Shown piece by piece: positions 28,761 through 37,210 of a DNA stretch of 64,000 bases. The notes beneath the pieces are model-generated. The model was not told the origin of the DNA. It saw only the letters and a program-made list of their open reading frames with translations, and searched no databases. Made by a program: the position numbers and the translations under genes. The stretch covers positions 21,894-85,893 of the forward strand of contig DATHKR010000111.1 of assembly GCA_035489015.1 (NCBI GenBank), in the 5' to 3' direction. How positions within the stretch are numbered: position 1 is the first letter of the stretch; every line of letters starts with the position of its first letter. The DNA is from DATFRY01 sp035489015. Its GTDB lineage: Bacteria > Myxococcota_A > Polyangia > Haliangiales > Haliangiaceae.

Positions 28761-29285
28761 TTAGGTGGGGCTGGACACGCGGCGCGGTCTGCGGACCGAA
28801 CCTGCCGTGTACTTGGTCAGGGTCCAGATGTTGGGCGGACCCGGCGTGTAGTCGAGCTCGTCCATGCACGCTCTTGCGATGTGGATTCCCATACCTCCCT
28901 CTGGCAGCGCATCGAGCTCGGGCAGCGGAACCTGCGAAGGATCGAAGGAGCTGCCCTCGTCGGAGATCACGATCACCAGGCGGTCACCGCGGATGCGCAT
29001 CTCCAGCGTGACGTCTCCGCTTCCCTCGCCGTTGTAGCCGTGAATCGCGATGTTGTTGAAGATCTCCGAGACGGCCGAGACCACCTCGGCGGCGAACCGA
29101 TCACTGAGATCCAGCGTCTGGGTGGTGGACGCGCTGTGCACCCGCGGCTGCGAGCCGTGAGCGTAGCGGCTGCGACTCACCAGCCGGCAGGCTTCGGCCA
29201 CGGCGCGAACGGCCACGTCGCGGTAGCGGAGGTCGGCGGGGCAGGTCAGCCGGATCACCCCTTGATTGCCTGCGCGCTTGCTCAC
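28761..29285 (-). CDS. RsbW/SpoIIAB-like anti-sigma kinase (HATPase)
   Basis: The product of about 174 residues is a compact HATPase_c domain of the GHKL type without HisKA. It has an N-box helix (AAEVVSAVSEIFNNIAIHGY), a G1 box (VIVISDEGSSFDP) and a G2 segment (LPEGGMGIHIARACMDEL). Such proteins phosphorylate STAS partners and sequester sigma factors or other targets. I prefer the GTG at 29285, with GAGAG upstream; the frame is open to an ATG at 29330. It is the first gene of the operon with the STAS and GT4 genes and is divergent from the priming sugar transferase. Confidence 0.82.
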   Translation of the reverse strand: MSKRAGNQGVIRLTCPADLRYRDVAVRAVAEACRLVSRSRYAHGSQPRVHSASTTQTLDLSDRFAAEVVSAVSEIFNNIAIHGYNGEGSGDVTLEMRIRGDRLVIVISDEGSSFDPSQVPLPELDALPEGGMGIHIARACMDELDYTPGPPNIWTLTKYTAGSVRRPRRVSSPT

Positions 29286-29346
29286 GTGCCGAAGCTCTCT
29301 ACCCCGATGGTAACAGACATTTCTGACCACATGTTAGGGTGCCCAC

Positions 29347-30078
<732 letters not shown>

Positions 30079-30104
30079 CGGGGCGGGGCGCGATTCGACC
30101 AGCG

Positions 30105-31229
30105 ATGAAGAGCGAGTCAAGGCCGCTGTCGATCGTGCATGTCCTGTCGTCGTTCGGCATGGGCGGGCAGGAGCGGGTCGCGCTGGACCTCGCGGTCGGC
30201 CAGGCCGGAGCCGGCCACCGGGTGCTCACCATCTCGCTGGCGGCGCCGCCCGACGGGCCGCTGGCCGCGGAGTTCCGCGAGCGCGGCCTCGACATCCAGA
30301 CCGTGGCCAAGCGCCCGGGACGGGATCCGCGCCTGTTCCTGTCGCTGGCCCGGCTGTTCCGCGGCCGCCGCGCCGACGTGGTGCACACCCACAACCCGCA
30401 GCCGCTCCTGTTCGCCGGGCTGCCGGCCAAGCTCAGCCGCGCCGGCCTGGTCCACACCAAGCACGGCGTCAACCCGGACTCGCCGCGCCGCCTGGCCATG
30501 CGCCGCGCGGCCGGGCGGCTGGTCGACGTGTTCGTCGCGGTGTCGCAGCCGACCGCCGAGGTGGCGGCCGACCGGCGCGAGTGCGCACCGGATCGCCTGC
30601 GCGTGGTGCACAACGGCATCGACCTGGATCGGTTCGCGCCCGACGCCGAGGCGCGCCGCGCCATCCGGCTCGAGCTCGGCATCCCGGCCGATGCGTTCGT
30701 GGTCGGCACGGTCGGCCGGCTGTGGCCCGAGAAGGGGCACGCCTACCTCATCCGCTCGCTCGCGCCGGTGCTGGGCGACCGCGTCCACCTCATCATCACC
30801 GGCGAGGGACCGGAGCGCGAGAACCTGACCGCGCAGATCGCCGGGCTGCCCCACCCGCACGCGGTCCACCTGACCGGCAACCGGCGCGACGTGCCCCGCC
30901 TGCTCGCCGCGCTCGACGTGTTCGTCTTGACCTCGAAGAGCGAGGGGCTGCCGCTGGTCATCCCCGAGGCGATGGCGGCCGGGCTGCCGGTGGTCGCCAC
31001 CCGCGTCGGAGGCATCCCGCAGGTGGTCGACGAAGGTGTCACAGGGTTCCTCGTGCCGTACGGCGACGAGGACGCGCTTCGCGGGCGGCTCGTCGGCCTT
31101 GACGCCGACCGCCAGCTCGCCAGACAATGCGGCGAGATGGGCAGAGAACGGTCGCTGGACCGCTATTCTTCTCGCCGTATGGTCGCAGACTACCTCGCCC
31201 TGTATCGCCAGGTGGTCGACGCGAAATGA
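30105..31229 (+). CDS. GT4-family glycosyltransferase
   Basis: The 374-residue protein is a GT-B enzyme. Its N-terminus has VLSSFGMGGQERVALDLAV, which is typical of GT4 enzymes of capsule and EPS loci. The donor domain contains GTVGRLWPEKGHAYLI and the SKSEGLPLVIPEAMAAGLPV segment with both Glu of the EX7E motif. It should add the next sugar after the priming transferase. Its stop overlaps the ATG of the carrier protein gene (ATGA), so these two are translationally coupled, an unusual link between a glycosyltransferase and an acyl carrier-like protein. Confidence 0.9.
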   Translation: MKSESRPLSIVHVLSSFGMGGQERVALDLAVGQAGAGHRVLTISLAAPPDGPLAAEFRERGLDIQTVAKRPGRDPRLFLSLARLFRGRRADVVHTHNPQPLLFAGLPAKLSRAGLVHTKHGVNPDSPRRLAMRRAAGRLVDVFVAVSQPTAEVAADRRECAPDRLRVVHNGIDLDRFAPDAEARRAIRLELGIPADAFVVGTVGRLWPEKGHAYLIRSLAPVLGDRVHLIITGEGPERENLTAQIAGLPHPHAVHLTGNRRDVPRLLAALDVFVLTSKSEGLPLVIPEAMAAGLPVVATRVGGIPQVVDEGVTGFLVPYGDEDALRGRLVGLDADRQLARQCGEMGRERSLDRYSSRRMVADYLALYRQVVDAK

Positions 31230-31468
31230 CGCCAGAGGAGATGTCGAATCGGGTGGTGGGCGTGGTGGCGCGGATCGCGAAGATCGGGGACCCGTCGTCC
31301 ATCCCCCGCGAGCAGGATCTCTATCGGGACATCGGCGTGAAGTCGACCGCCGCGCTCGACCTGCTCCTGTCGCTCGAGGAGGAGTTCAACGTCTCCATCC
31401 CCGACCAGGAGTTCGGCGACGCGCGCACCGTCTCGCTGCTGGTGACGCTCATCGGAGGGCTAACGTGA
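31226..31468 (+). CDS. Acyl/aminoacyl carrier protein
   Basis: The 80-residue acidic protein has the four-helix carrier protein pattern: RIAKIGDPSSIPREQDLYRD, then IGVKSTAALDLLLSLEEEF, then FGDARTVSLLVTLI. Ser40 in GVKSTAAL occupies the phosphopantetheine attachment site; the usual preceding Asp is Lys, as I recall for carrier proteins of amino acid:[carrier protein] ligases. Start and stop overlap both neighbours by 4 bp, tying it to the upstream glycosyltransferase and the downstream ligase. It probably carries an activated amino acid as a thioester. The final acceptor is unknown. Confidence 0.85.
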   Translation: MTPEEMSNRVVGVVARIAKIGDPSSIPREQDLYRDIGVKSTAALDLLLSLEEEFNVSIPDQEFGDARTVSLLVTLIGGLT

Positions 31469-32676
31469 ACGCGGTCAGCTTCACCATCCAGCTCGGCAAG
31501 GCGATCGGCGACGAGCTGTCCGCCGCGATCGAGGACCAGGGCCCGTACGCGGCGCCCGAGGTGCAGCGCGTGCGCGTGTCCGACGATCGCACCTTCGTGG
31601 TCGTCGAGTGCGCCGAGGGAGCCGACGAGGCCGCGCTGCGCCCGCTGGTCGAGCGCTACGTCGAGGACTTCGTGAAGCGGTTCCGCGCGGTGGCCGGCAA
31701 GGTCTACCGCGTGCTCGAGCGGCGGGCCGACACCGGGCCGATGGCGACCGGCGTGTTCGCCGAGCTGGTCGCGCGCGGCTGGGCGTTCCAGCTTGGCGAG
31801 GGCCAGGTCGGGCTGGCCGGTCCGGCGATGAAGCTGGTCGACGCGCTCGACCAGCGCTTCCGCCACATGGCGATGACCCAGTTCGGCGCGACCGAGCACC
31901 GCTACCCGACCTTCATCCCGACCGACGTCCTGCGCCGGTGCGGCTACTTCGGGGCCTTCCCGCACCTGGTCTCGCTCATCGGTCACTTCGTCGAGGACTA
32001 CCGCGCGCTGAAGGAGATCCGCGACGCCAACGCCGAGTCGGATCACGTGGTCATCCCCAACCGCGACTCGATCGTGCCGGCGGCCGCGTGCGTCACCCCG
32101 GCCACCTGCTACCACGTGTATCAGTCGCTCGAGGGCAAGACCCTGACCGCGCCCGGCCAGGCCTTCACCGCGACCGGGCGGTGCGCGCGCTACGAGTCGA
32201 CCAACATGATCGGGCTCGACCGGCTGTGGGAGTTCACCATGCGCGAGCTGGTGCTGGTCGGCGGCGAGAGCTGGGTCACCGACATGCGCCAGCGCGGCAT
32301 GGACGCGTTCATCGGGCTGGTCGAGGAGTGGGACCTCGAGTGCTCGGTCGAGACCGCCAACGACCCGTTCTTCGCGCCGGTCTACGCCACCAAGACGTTC
32401 TGGCAGTCGCAGGGCGGGCTGAAGTACGAGCTGCGCTTCACCGTCGAGCCGGGCGAGGGCGGCAAGGCGCGCACCATCTCGTGCGGCTCGGCCAACCTGC
32501 ACGAGGGCTTCTTCGGCACGACGTTCGGGCTGTCGCTGCCCGGCGGTGAGCCCGTCTTCACCGGGTGCGTGGCGCTCGGGGTGGAGCGGCTGGCGCTCGC
32601 GGTGTTCACCCAGCACGGGTTCGAACCGGCCCGCTGGCCGGCGCCGCTGCGCGACGCGGTCTTCACCGGCGCCTGA
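31465..32676 (+). CDS. Seryl-tRNA-synthetase-like amino acid:[carrier protein] ligase
   Basis: The 403-residue protein has a class II synthetase catalytic core but lacks the tRNA-binding coiled-coil arm of true SerRS. Visible features are a motif 2 region (GRCARYESTN, about 238-247), the helix LWEFTMRELVLVG, and motif 3 GCVALGVERLALAVF near residue 368. Cys209, Glu256 or Glu261, and Cys368 fit the Cys-Glu-Cys zinc site of methanogen-type SerRS and of the Bradyrhizobium glycine:[carrier protein] ligase. It should activate a small amino acid with ATP and load it on the adjacent carrier protein. The GTG start overlaps the carrier gene stop (GTGA). Confidence 0.88.
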   Translation: MNAVSFTIQLGKAIGDELSAAIEDQGPYAAPEVQRVRVSDDRTFVVVECAEGADEAALRPLVERYVEDFVKRFRAVAGKVYRVLERRADTGPMATGVFAELVARGWAFQLGEGQVGLAGPAMKLVDALDQRFRHMAMTQFGATEHRYPTFIPTDVLRRCGYFGAFPHLVSLIGHFVEDYRALKEIRDANAESDHVVIPNRDSIVPAAACVTPATCYHVYQSLEGKTLTAPGQAFTATGRCARYESTNMIGLDRLWEFTMRELVLVGGESWVTDMRQRGMDAFIGLVEEWDLECSVETANDPFFAPVYATKTFWQSQGGLKYELRFTVEPGEGGKARTISCGSANLHEGFFGTTFGLSLPGGEPVFTGCVALGVERLALAVFTQHGFEPARWPAPLRDAVFTGA

Positions 32677-32733
32677 GGGCCTCCGCCGAGAGGGCCGGCC
32701 GCCGCGAGACGCGGCCGTGCTAGTCATCGAAGG

Positions 32734-34908
32734 ATGAGCGCGAGCGAAGACGCCATCTGGGTCCGCGACAGGTACTACATCCTGGCGACCTCGGCCCTGG
32801 CCGACGACCGCACGCGCGTGCTCAAGCACGGCGACACCTTTGCGGTGTTCGACCGGCGGGGCGACGTCCGCACCGTCGGCACCGGCCAGCAGGGGCTGTT
32901 CCACGGCGATACTCGCATGCTGAGCCGCCTCGAGCTGTTCGTGGGCGGGGCCCGGCCGCTCCTGCTCAGCTCCACCGTCACCGACGACAACTCGGTGCTG
33001 GCGGTGGACCTGGCCAACCCTGATCTCGATCTGGGCGACGGCCTGCTGCTTGCGCGCGACACGGTCCACATCCTGCGCGCGGTCTGCGTGTGGCAGAAGA
33101 CCTGCTCCATGCGCCTGCGCCTGCACAGCTTCGGCAGCGAGGTGGTGCGGCTGCCGCTCCAGCTCTCGTTCGACGCCGACTTCGCCGACATGTTCGAGGT
33201 GCGCGGCACGCCGCGCGAGCGGCGCGGCGACATCCTCATCCCGGTGGTCGGCGACGCCGCGGTGAGGCTGTCCTATCGCGGGCTCGACCGGCGCACCCGC
33301 TCGGCGGCGATCCGGTTCGATCCGCCGCCCGAGCTGATGACCGCGTCGACCGCGCAATGGAACATCCAGCTCGAGCCGGGCCAGGAGCAGGTCGTGCGGG
33401 TCGAGGTGACCTGCGACGACGGGGCCGGCGCCGCGGCCGGCGCGGTCCTCCGCTTCGAGGACGCGCGCGCGGCCCGGGTGGCCTCGATCGGCGCGTCGGG
33501 CGCGTGCGAGATCGAGACCTCGAACGAGGTGTTCGACGCGTGGCTGCGCCGCTCGGCCTCCGACCTGCGCATGATGCTGAGCGACACGCCGACCGGGCCG
33601 TACCCGTACGCCGGGGTGCCGTGGTTCAGCTGCCCGTTCGGGCGCGACGGCATCGTCACCGCGTTCGAGACGCTGTGGGTGGACCCGGACATCGCCGCCG
33701 GCGTGCTGCGCTTCCTGTCCGCCACTCAGGCGACCGCGGTGATCGCGGAGAAGGACGCCGAGCCGGGCAAGATCCTCCACGAGATGCGCTCCGGCGAGAT
33801 GGCCGCGCTCGGCGAGGTCCCGTTCGGCAGCTACTACGGCACCGCCGACGCCACCCCGCTGTTCGTCATGCTGGCGGCGGCCCACCTGGAGGCGACCGGC
33901 GACCTGGCCCTGGCCGCGATGCTGTGGCCGCACGTCGAGCGCGCGCTCGGCTGGATCGAGAAGTACGGCGACGTCGACGGCGACGGCCTGGTCGAGTACG
34001 AGCGCCACACCGAGCGCGGCCTGGCCAACCAGGGCTGGAAGGACTCGCCCGACTCGGTCAGCCACGCCGACGGCGAGCTGGCCCACGCGCCGATCGCGCT
34101 GTGCGAGGTGCAGGCCTACGTGCACGCGGCGTGGGGCGGGGCCGCCCGGATGGCCGCGGCGCTCGGCCGCGACGATCGCGCGGCGGCCTGTCAGGCGCGC
34201 GCCGACGCGGTGCGCGAGCGGTTCGAGGCCGCCTTCTGGTGCGAGGAGATCGGCACCTACGCGATCGCGCTCGACGGCGCCAAGCGGCCCTGCCAGGTGC
34301 GCAGCTCGAACGCCGGCCACGTCCTCTGGTGCGGGACCGCGTCGCCGGGGCGGGCCGAGCAGGTCGGCCGCGCGCTCATGGCCGACGACTCGTTCACCGG
34401 CTGGGGCGTGCGCACGCTGTCGGCCCGCGAGCGGCGCTACAACCCGATGTCCTATCACAACGGCTCGGTCTGGCCGCACGACAACGCGCTGGTCGCGGCC
34501 GGGCTGGCCCGCTACGGCATGCGCGAGCCGGCGGTGGCGATCCTGCGCGGCCTGTTCGAGGCGTCGCAGCACGTCGAGCTCCACCGCCTGCCGGAGCTGT
34601 TCTGCGGCTTCCCGCGCCGGCCGGCCGAGGGCCCGACTCGCTACCCGGTCGCCTGCTCGCCGCAGGCGTGGGCGGCCGGCGCCGTCTATCTGCTCCTGCA
34701 GAGCTGCCTCGGCCTGACCGTCGACGGCGCGGCCTGCGCGGTCCGCTTCACCTACCCGGTGCTGCCCGACTTCCTCGAGCGGGTCTGCATCCGCGGGCTG
34801 CGCGTGGCCGACGCGCGGGTCGACCTCGAGCTTCACCGCCACCCGGGCGGGGTCGGCCTCCACGTGACCCGGCGCGAGGGGCGGGTCGAGGTGTTCGCGG
34901 TGCAGTGA
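32734..34908 (+). CDS. Amylo-alpha-1,6-glucosidase / glycogen debranching-like protein
   Basis: The 724-residue protein has an N-terminal GDE_N-like beta domain (VGTGQQGLFHGDTRMLSRL) and a C-terminal six-hairpin alpha/alpha toroid with MLSDTPTGPYPYAGVPWFS, FGRDGIVTAFETLW and SYHNGSVWPHDNALVAAGL. This is the layout of bacterial debranching-enzyme homologues that cleave alpha-1,6 branches or trehalose-like glycans. No signal peptide is seen, so it is probably cytoplasmic. It follows the ligase by 57 bp on the same strand; whether it serves EPS or storage glycogen is unclear. Confidence 0.88.
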   Translation: MSASEDAIWVRDRYYILATSALADDRTRVLKHGDTFAVFDRRGDVRTVGTGQQGLFHGDTRMLSRLELFVGGARPLLLSSTVTDDNSVLAVDLANPDLDLGDGLLLARDTVHILRAVCVWQKTCSMRLRLHSFGSEVVRLPLQLSFDADFADMFEVRGTPRERRGDILIPVVGDAAVRLSYRGLDRRTRSAAIRFDPPPELMTASTAQWNIQLEPGQEQVVRVEVTCDDGAGAAAGAVLRFEDARAARVASIGASGACEIETSNEVFDAWLRRSASDLRMMLSDTPTGPYPYAGVPWFSCPFGRDGIVTAFETLWVDPDIAAGVLRFLSATQATAVIAEKDAEPGKILHEMRSGEMAALGEVPFGSYYGTADATPLFVMLAAAHLEATGDLALAAMLWPHVERALGWIEKYGDVDGDGLVEYERHTERGLANQGWKDSPDSVSHADGELAHAPIALCEVQAYVHAAWGGAARMAAALGRDDRAAACQARADAVRERFEAAFWCEEIGTYAIALDGAKRPCQVRSSNAGHVLWCGTASPGRAEQVGRALMADDSFTGWGVRTLSARERRYNPMSYHNGSVWPHDNALVAAGLARYGMREPAVAILRGLFEASQHVELHRLPELFCGFPRRPAEGPTRYPVACSPQAWAAGAVYLLLQSCLGLTVDGAACAVRFTYPVLPDFLERVCIRGLRVADARVDLELHRHPGGVGLHVTRREGRVEVFAVQ

Positions 34909-34922
34909 CGCCGCGGCCGCGC

Positions 34923-36557
34923 TCAGGCGGGCGGGCCGCCGCTGCCGGTGGGCGCCGCGGGATTCTGCGGCGTGGGCGGGGTCTGCGGCGTGGGCGGGGT
35001 CTGCGCCGTCCCGGCAGTCGGGGGCGTCTCGGACGTCGGGGGCGTCCCGGAGGTCGGAGGCGTCTCGGACGTCGGGGGCGTCTCGGACGTCGGTGGCGGC
35101 TCTTGCCGGCGCAGGAACGAGTGGCGCAGGAGCTCGAGGAAGTCGCGCGTCACCGTGCGCGCCATGAACATCGCCGAGGCCGCGTAGACCAGCGCGCCGG
35201 CCAGGACCTCGAGGATGAGGCCGAGCGCCGGCGTGCGATGGCTGAGCCCGAGCCCGTGCCGCACCGCCAGCACCGCGCCGACCATCGGCGCGCAGGCCGA
35301 GAGCGGCCCCAGCATCGCGATCAACATTCGCGACATCGGCACGGCGTCGGTCCGGTTGATGACCCACATGCTGACCATCGCGTGCAGGGTGAAGCCGCAG
35401 CCGACCCCGGCCGCCGACCACAGCGGGCCGAGCGGCGACAGCGCCGCGATGAAGCTGAGGATCGCGGCCAGCTTGCCGATCTCGAGCACCGCGACCGCGC
35501 GGGTCTGGTGGCGGGCCTGCAGGTACGAGAAGACGATCCACCCGATCGGCCGCGCCACCGACAGCGCCGACAGGATGGTCAGGTACGGCGCGACGCCCTG
35601 CCACTCCTCGGACAGGAGCGCGGCGACCAGGGTGCGCGACACCGCGCCCAGCCCGACCGCCAGCGGGAACACGATGAGCGCCAGCAGCCCGGCCGAGCGG
35701 ACCAGCGCGCGCCGCTGGGCCCCGTCGTCCATGCGGGTGAACGACGGCAGGAGGACGTCGCCGATGTGCTCGCCGACGTGGGAGGTCGGGATGTCGGCCA
35801 GGTTGTAGCCCTGGTTGTAGAGGCCGAGCTGGGTCGACCCGAACAGGCTCGACATGAGCAGGTTGTCCCACTTGCCGGCGAAGAAGCTCGCGCTCGAGCC
35901 GAGCCAGAGCGGCCCGCCGAACCGGAACACGTCGCGGCACAGCTTGGCCTCGAGCTTGGACGGGACCAGCCACGCCCGGGCCGGGGTCGACCCGAGGATG
36001 ATCACGCTGCGCACCAGGGAGCGGGTCACGTTGCCCATCACGATCGCCGCGCCGCCCCAGCCGAGGTAGGCCAGCGCGACCGCGGTCAGGACGTAGCCGA
36101 TCTCCCCGGCGGTGCGCGCCACCCCGACCATGGCGAACTTCATCTCGCGCACGAGCACGCGCTCGGGAATGATCGAGATCCGGTTGAGGATGATCGACAG
36201 GGCCAGCCCGGGCACGTACTGCGTCATGCCGGGCGCGCCCAGGATCGGGGCGAGCGGCTCGGACAGCAGCACGACCGCGATGACGCCGGCCAGCCCGAAC
36301 CCGAGGTGGAGGGTCGCGACCTGGAAGACCCCGGTCGCCGGCAGCGTCCGGTTGGCGACCACGTACTGGCCGAACCCGAGGCTGGAGAACTGGTTGGCCG
36401 ACAGCATCAGCACCGTCGCCACCGAAACCTCGCCCACCACTTGCGGGGCGAGCAGATGGGTGAGCACGAGGGTGCCGAACACGCCGAGGAAGCGGGCCAG
36501 GACGCTGGTCAGGATGGTCCAGACCGCGCCGCGGACCGCTCTGCGCGCGAGCGACAA
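34923..36557 (-). CDS. Wzx-type oligosaccharide flippase with repetitive C-terminal tail
   Basis: The 544-residue protein has about 12-14 hydrophobic segments and the N-terminal RRAVRGAVWTILTSVLARFLG typical of polysaccharide-repeat flippases (MOP superfamily). It should move undecaprenyl-linked EPS units across the inner membrane. The start appears to be TTG. The last ~55 residues are a Pro/Thr-rich tail made of six-residue repeats of the PPTSET type, presumably cytoplasmic and disordered; this is not usual in Wzx proteins. It lies 9 bp downstream of the OPX gene and forms an operon with it. Confidence 0.87.
   Translation of the reverse strand: MSLARRAVRGAVWTILTSVLARFLGVFGTLVLTHLLAPQVVGEVSVATVLMLSANQFSSLGFGQYVVANRTLPATGVFQVATLHLGFGLAGVIAVVLLSEPLAPILGAPGMTQYVPGLALSIILNRISIIPERVLVREMKFAMVGVARTAGEIGYVLTAVALAYLGWGGAAIVMGNVTRSLVRSVIILGSTPARAWLVPSKLEAKLCRDVFRFGGPLWLGSSASFFAGKWDNLLMSSLFGSTQLGLYNQGYNLADIPTSHVGEHIGDVLLPSFTRMDDGAQRRALVRSAGLLALIVFPLAVGLGAVSRTLVAALLSEEWQGVAPYLTILSALSVARPIGWIVFSYLQARHQTRAVAVLEIGKLAAILSFIAALSPLGPLWSAAGVGCGFTLHAMVSMWVINRTDAVPMSRMLIAMLGPLSACAPMVGAVLAVRHGLGLSHRTPALGLILEVLAGALVYAASAMFMARTVTRDFLELLRHSFLRRQEPPPTSETPPTSETPPTSGTPPTSETPPTAGTAQTPPTPQTPPTPQNPAAPTGSGGPPA
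34960..35100. repeat. 18-bp minisatellite in the 3' end of the Wzx gene
   Basis: The plus strand shows tandem imperfect units of about 18 bp (such as GGCGTCTCGGACGTCGGG) flanked by 15-bp units of the type GGCGTGGGCGGGGTC. On the coding (minus) strand they encode Pro-Pro-Thr-Ser-Glu-Thr repeats and a PPTPQT variant. The unit length is a multiple of three, so copy-number changes keep the reading frame. This could produce strain-to-strain length variation of the tail. Confidence 0.75.
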
Positions 36558-36566
36558 GGCTTTCCG

Positions 36567-37175
36567 CTACGGCACGAAGAGCGAATCGCCCGGGAGGACG
36601 ACGAGGTTCATCTCGGGGTACTCCCCGTTGGCGATGAGGCTGTAGGCGATCGGGATGCGCCGGACGACGCCGGCCTGGTTGCGCCGCATGAGGACGATAT
36701 CGTCACGGCTGGCGAACCGAGTGAATCCCCCCGCCAGGGCGATCGCCTCGGCCACGGTCACGTACACCTTGGAGGTGTGAATCCCGGGCTGGCCGACCTC
36801 GCCGCTGACCGTGAACCGGTAGCTGTTCACCCCGGTGACCGCGATCGTGATGGTCGACGAGGTATCCAGCCTGATGTACTCGGCGACCCGCTTCTGGATC
36901 TCCTGCTTCAGCTGGCTGGGTGTCTTGCCGCCGGCCACCACGTCGCCGATGAGCGGCAGGGTGATGGTCCCGTCGGGTCGGACCGTGGCGGTGGTGGTCA
37001 GCTCCGGCTTCTTCCACACGGTCACGAGGAGCTCGTCCGAGACGCCGATGACGAACTCGGATTTGCGCGGGTTGGGCTCCTTGCTGTAATCGTAGTCGGG
37101 AGCTCGGGCCCCGCAGCCGATGGCGAGCGCCGCCATGACGGCGGCGAGCGAGATCAAACGAGTTCTAGCGGTCAC
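36567..37175 (-). CDS. Short Wza-type polysaccharide export (OPX) lipoprotein
   Basis: The 202-residue protein has a lipoprotein signal (VMAALAIGC, Cys near residue 21). A Poly_export domain follows (FVIGVSDELLVTVWKKPEL, RPDGTITLPLIGDVVAGGKT), then one SLBB-like domain (YRFTVSGEVGQPGIHTSKVY, AEAIALAGGF). It lacks the second SLBB region and the C-terminal helix that forms the outer-membrane pore of E. coli Wza, which is nearly twice as long. Short OPX proteins are thought to work with a separate outer-membrane barrel; the barrel at 14918-16291 is the obvious candidate. The start is GTG. It is divergent from the Wzy-like gene. Confidence 0.87.
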   Translation of the reverse strand: MTARTRLISLAAVMAALAIGCGARAPDYDYSKEPNPRKSEFVIGVSDELLVTVWKKPELTTTATVRPDGTITLPLIGDVVAGGKTPSQLKQEIQKRVAEYIRLDTSSTITIAVTGVNSYRFTVSGEVGQPGIHTSKVYVTVAEAIALAGGFTRFASRDDIVLMRRNQAGVVRRIPIAYSLIANGEYPEMNLVVLPGDSLFVP

Positions 37176-37210
37176 GGAGCGCTACTATAGTCGGGCCCGA
37201 CAGCCCTGTC

